DNA of 6,668 nucleotides from positions 1-6,668 of the forward strand of contig JACVJG010000169.1 of the NCBI GenBank assembly GCA_015711875.1. The letters are read 5' to 3'. Shown here piece after piece: positions 4,921 through 6,668 of this stretch. The stretch is from Candidatus Solincola jinzensis (GTDB lineage: Bacteria > Actinomycetota > Geothermincolia > Geothermincolales > RBG-13-55-18). How positions within the stretch are numbered: position 1 is the stretch's first letter; each line of letters opens with the position of its first letter. Below the pieces are notes generated by a model that saw only the letters and a program-made list of their open reading frames with translations, was not told the DNA's origin and did not search any database. The position numbers and the translations under genes are program-made.

Positions 4921-6591
4921 ATGGTTCCGCGTTACCTGGTCAACTTCGACCTTGACGCCCTTCCTTGTCTGACTTTTGACGTGTTGGTGATAGGCAGCGG
5001 CGTGGCGGGGCTATCCACCGCGCTGCGCGCGGCGCGGCGCTACCGCGTGGCCCTTCTCACCAAAACCACCCTCACCGTCACCGCCACTCGCATCGCCCAG
5101 GGAGGCATCGCCTCCGCCCTCGGCGCCGACGACAGCCCTGAGCTGCACTTCCAGGACACCGTGGCGACGGGAAAGGGTCTGTGCGAGGAGGAGGCGGTGT
5201 GGATCCTGGTGAGGGAGGGCCCCATGCGCATCACCGAGCTCATCGAGGAGGTAGGCGCGCATTTCGACACCGTGGACGGACATCTCGACCTCACCCTGGA
5301 GGGGGGACACTCGAGGCGTCGCGTGGCGCATGCCCAGGGAGACGCCACCGGCAGCGAGCTTGAGGCCTGCCTCACACGCCGTCTGCTCTACAACAAGCGC
5401 CTCGATGTCTTCGAGAACTACTACGCCGTGGACATAGTAACCGTGGACGGACGCTGCGCTGGCGCCCTGGGCCTGGACAGCCTCTCGGGCACCATGAGCT
5501 TTTTCCATGCTCCCGCCGTGGTGCTGGCCATGGGAGGGATGGGGCAGCTCTACGCCGTGACCACCAACCCCGAGATCTGCACCGGGGACGGCGTATCCAT
5601 GGCCCTGCGCGCAGGCGCAGAGGTGGCGGACCTGGAGTTCCTGCAATTCCACCCCACCTCACTGCACCTCCCGGAGACCCCGCGCTGGCTGATCAGCGAG
5701 GCGGTGCGGGGGGAGGGGGCGGTGCTTGTGGACCACACGGGGAGAAGGATCATGCGCGGCGTTCACCCCATGGAGGACCTCGCGCCGCGCGACGTGGTGG
5801 TGAACGAGATGGTGCGGGTGATGAAAGAACTGGGCCGCGATCACCTTTTCCTCGACGCCACCCGCATACCCGCGCGGAAGCTCAAGGAACGCTTTCCCAC
5901 CATCTACCGCCACTGCCTGGAAGCGGGTTTGGACATCACGCGGACCCCCATTCCCGTCTCCCCCGCCGCCCATTACATGAGCGGTGGCGTGATCACCGAC
6001 CTCAACGGCCGTACGGCGGTGAAGGGCCTTTACGCTTGCGGGGAAGTGGCATGCACGGGCGTGCACGGCGCCAACCGCCTCGCCTCCAACTCCCTCCTCG
6101 AGGGCCTGGTGTTCGGCTGGCGCATCATGCAGGACCTGCCGCGGCAGGTGGAGGAGGGGGGCGTTTCCAGGAAGGAACTGGAAGGTCTGGGACACAAGGC
6201 CAAGAGGAGCCGCCTGCCGGTGGATGTGGGCCTGTTGCGGAGGTTCCTGCAGCAGATGATGCAGGACTGCGTGGGGTTCCGCCGCAGCGAGGACGGCCTG
6301 CGGGAGGCCTGGGAATTTCTGGACAAGAACCTCGAGGTGCTGCGGGTGGAGTATCTTAGCCCCCCCGGATTCGAGCTGCAGAACATGATCACCCTGGCTC
6401 GCCTCATGGTCAGCGCCGCCCTGCTGCGGGAGGAGAGCCGGGGGTGCCATTACCGCGTGGACTTCCCGGGTGAGGCGGAGTTCTGGAGGCGCCACGTGGT
6501 CTTCAAGGCTCGCGGTGGCCGGGTAATGCGGGAGCTGCGGGAGGTCGGCGACCTCACCGGCGGAGGTTATGCCTGGGACGGAGAGGGATAG
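4921..6591 (+). CDS. nadB: L-aspartate oxidase
   Basis: Encodes 556 residues (Escherichia coli NadB is 540). This FAD enzyme oxidises L-aspartate to iminoaspartate for NadA, passing electrons to oxygen or fumarate. The FAD-binding site VIGSGVAGLSTAL is at 23-35, followed by TRIAQGGIASALG (56-68), EGGHSRRR (127-134), TTNPEICTGDGVSMALRAGA (214-233), QFHPTSL (242-248), SEAVRGEGA (259-267), LAPRDV (287-292), AAHYMSGG (349-356) and GANRLASNSLLEG (383-395). His244, Arg290, His351 and Arg386 fall on the same residue numbers as the catalytic or substrate-binding residues of the Escherichia coli enzyme, and Glu127 matches Glu121. EGGHS and the overall length favour aspartate oxidase over succinate dehydrogenase or fumarate reductase flavoproteins. 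Start ATG 4921 has only a weak AAGG (4911-4914) 6 bases upstream. It is probably cotranscribed with nadA; the next frame opens 15 bases after its stop. Confidence 0.96.
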   Translation: MVPRYLVNFDLDALPCLTFDVLVIGSGVAGLSTALRAARRYRVALLTKTTLTVTATRIAQGGIASALGADDSPELHFQDTVATGKGLCEEEAVWILVREGPMRITELIEEVGAHFDTVDGHLDLTLEGGHSRRRVAHAQGDATGSELEACLTRRLLYNKRLDVFENYYAVDIVTVDGRCAGALGLDSLSGTMSFFHAPAVVLAMGGMGQLYAVTTNPEICTGDGVSMALRAGAEVADLEFLQFHPTSLHLPETPRWLISEAVRGEGAVLVDHTGRRIMRGVHPMEDLAPRDVVVNEMVRVMKELGRDHLFLDATRIPARKLKERFPTIYRHCLEAGLDITRTPIPVSPAAHYMSGGVITDLNGRTAVKGLYACGEVACTGVHGANRLASNSLLEGLVFGWRIMQDLPRQVEEGGVSRKELEGLGHKAKRSRLPVDVGLLRRFLQQMMQDCVGFRRSEDGLREAWEFLDKNLEVLRVEYLSPPGFELQNMITLARLMVSAALLREESRGCHYRVDFPGEAEFWRRHVVFKARGGRVMRELREVGDLTGGGYAWDGEG

Positions 6592-6606
6592 GCGAGGGGG
6601 AGAGGA

Positions 6607-6668
6607 TTGGACGAGGCTTTCAGGAACGCGTGCATGGAGGCGGTGCGCAGGGCCCTGGACGAGGACCT
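6607..6668 (+). CDS. nadC: Probable nicotinate-nucleotide pyrophosphorylase (carboxylating), N-terminal fragment
   Basis: Only 20 full codons are visible before the window ends. The frame reads DEAFRNACMEAVRRALDEDL after its first residue. The VRRALDEDL stretch matches the first helix of NadC enzymes, which typically have an ALxEDL motif followed by G-x-GD-x-T. NadC converts quinolinate and phosphoribosyl pyrophosphate to nicotinate mononucleotide, the step after NadA, and nadA-nadB-nadC is a common gene order. The start is either TTG 6607, with GGGGGAG (6596-6602) 4 bases upstream, or ATG 6634, with AGGA (6622-6625) upstream. It lies 15 bases after the nadB stop. The call rests on one short motif plus context. 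Confidence 0.65.
   Translation, partial: MDEAFRNACMEAVRRALDED

Noticed and set aside
4921..6591. Succinate dehydrogenase or fumarate reductase flavoprotein
   Set aside because: EGGHS motif, length, alignment of active-site positions with NadB numbering, and location between nadA and a probable nadC all favour L-aspartate oxidase.

Overview
This window is a co-directional, GC-rich run of cofactor-biosynthesis genes, all on the + strand. In order it holds the 3' part of a cyclophilin-type peptidyl-prolyl isomerase, folB, folK, a Rossmann/DUF2520 protein, panC, panD, nadA, nadB and the first codons of a probable nadC. It covers the last steps of pterin making for folate, the beta-alanine and pantoate-ligation steps of pantothenate (CoA) synthesis, and the aspartate route to quinolinate and NAD.

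The order folB-folK-DUF2520-panC-panD resembles the fol/pan cluster of Actinobacteria (in Mycobacterium tuberculosis, folB and folK are followed by a Rossmann/DUF2520 gene, panC, panD and coaX; recalled, not searched). With the high GC, dense packing and short NadA, this suggests a probably deep-branching, non-model member of Actinobacteriota. A GC-rich Firmicute or Chloroflexota-like bacterium is not excluded. No ribosomal RNA or lineage marker is present to settle it.

Region by region: bases 2-2214 are a tight translationally coupled block (stop codon abutting start codon, then overlaps of 17 and 8 bases). panC follows after 40 bases with a strong ribosome binding site. A 239-base gap (3116-3354) holds an AT-rich patch with an extended -10 promoter candidate, so panD may have its own transcription start. 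A clear intrinsic terminator (3742-3781) closes the fol/pan unit. A 200-base leader with a promoter candidate and two small hairpins precedes nadA, and nadA-nadB-nadC? form a second unit with short gaps.

Metabolically, PanD and NadB both consume L-aspartate, for beta-alanine and iminoaspartate respectively. PanC joins beta-alanine to pantoate. The DUF2520 protein is the best local candidate for the ketopantoate reductase that makes pantoate (PanG-like), though panB is not in the window. NadB product passes to NadA and then to the probable NadC.

I found no mobile element, CRISPR array, RNA gene, phage or defence system. The region is mostly ordinary core metabolism. The points worth a second look are the DUF2520 gene, the two leaders and the atypical cyclophilin.
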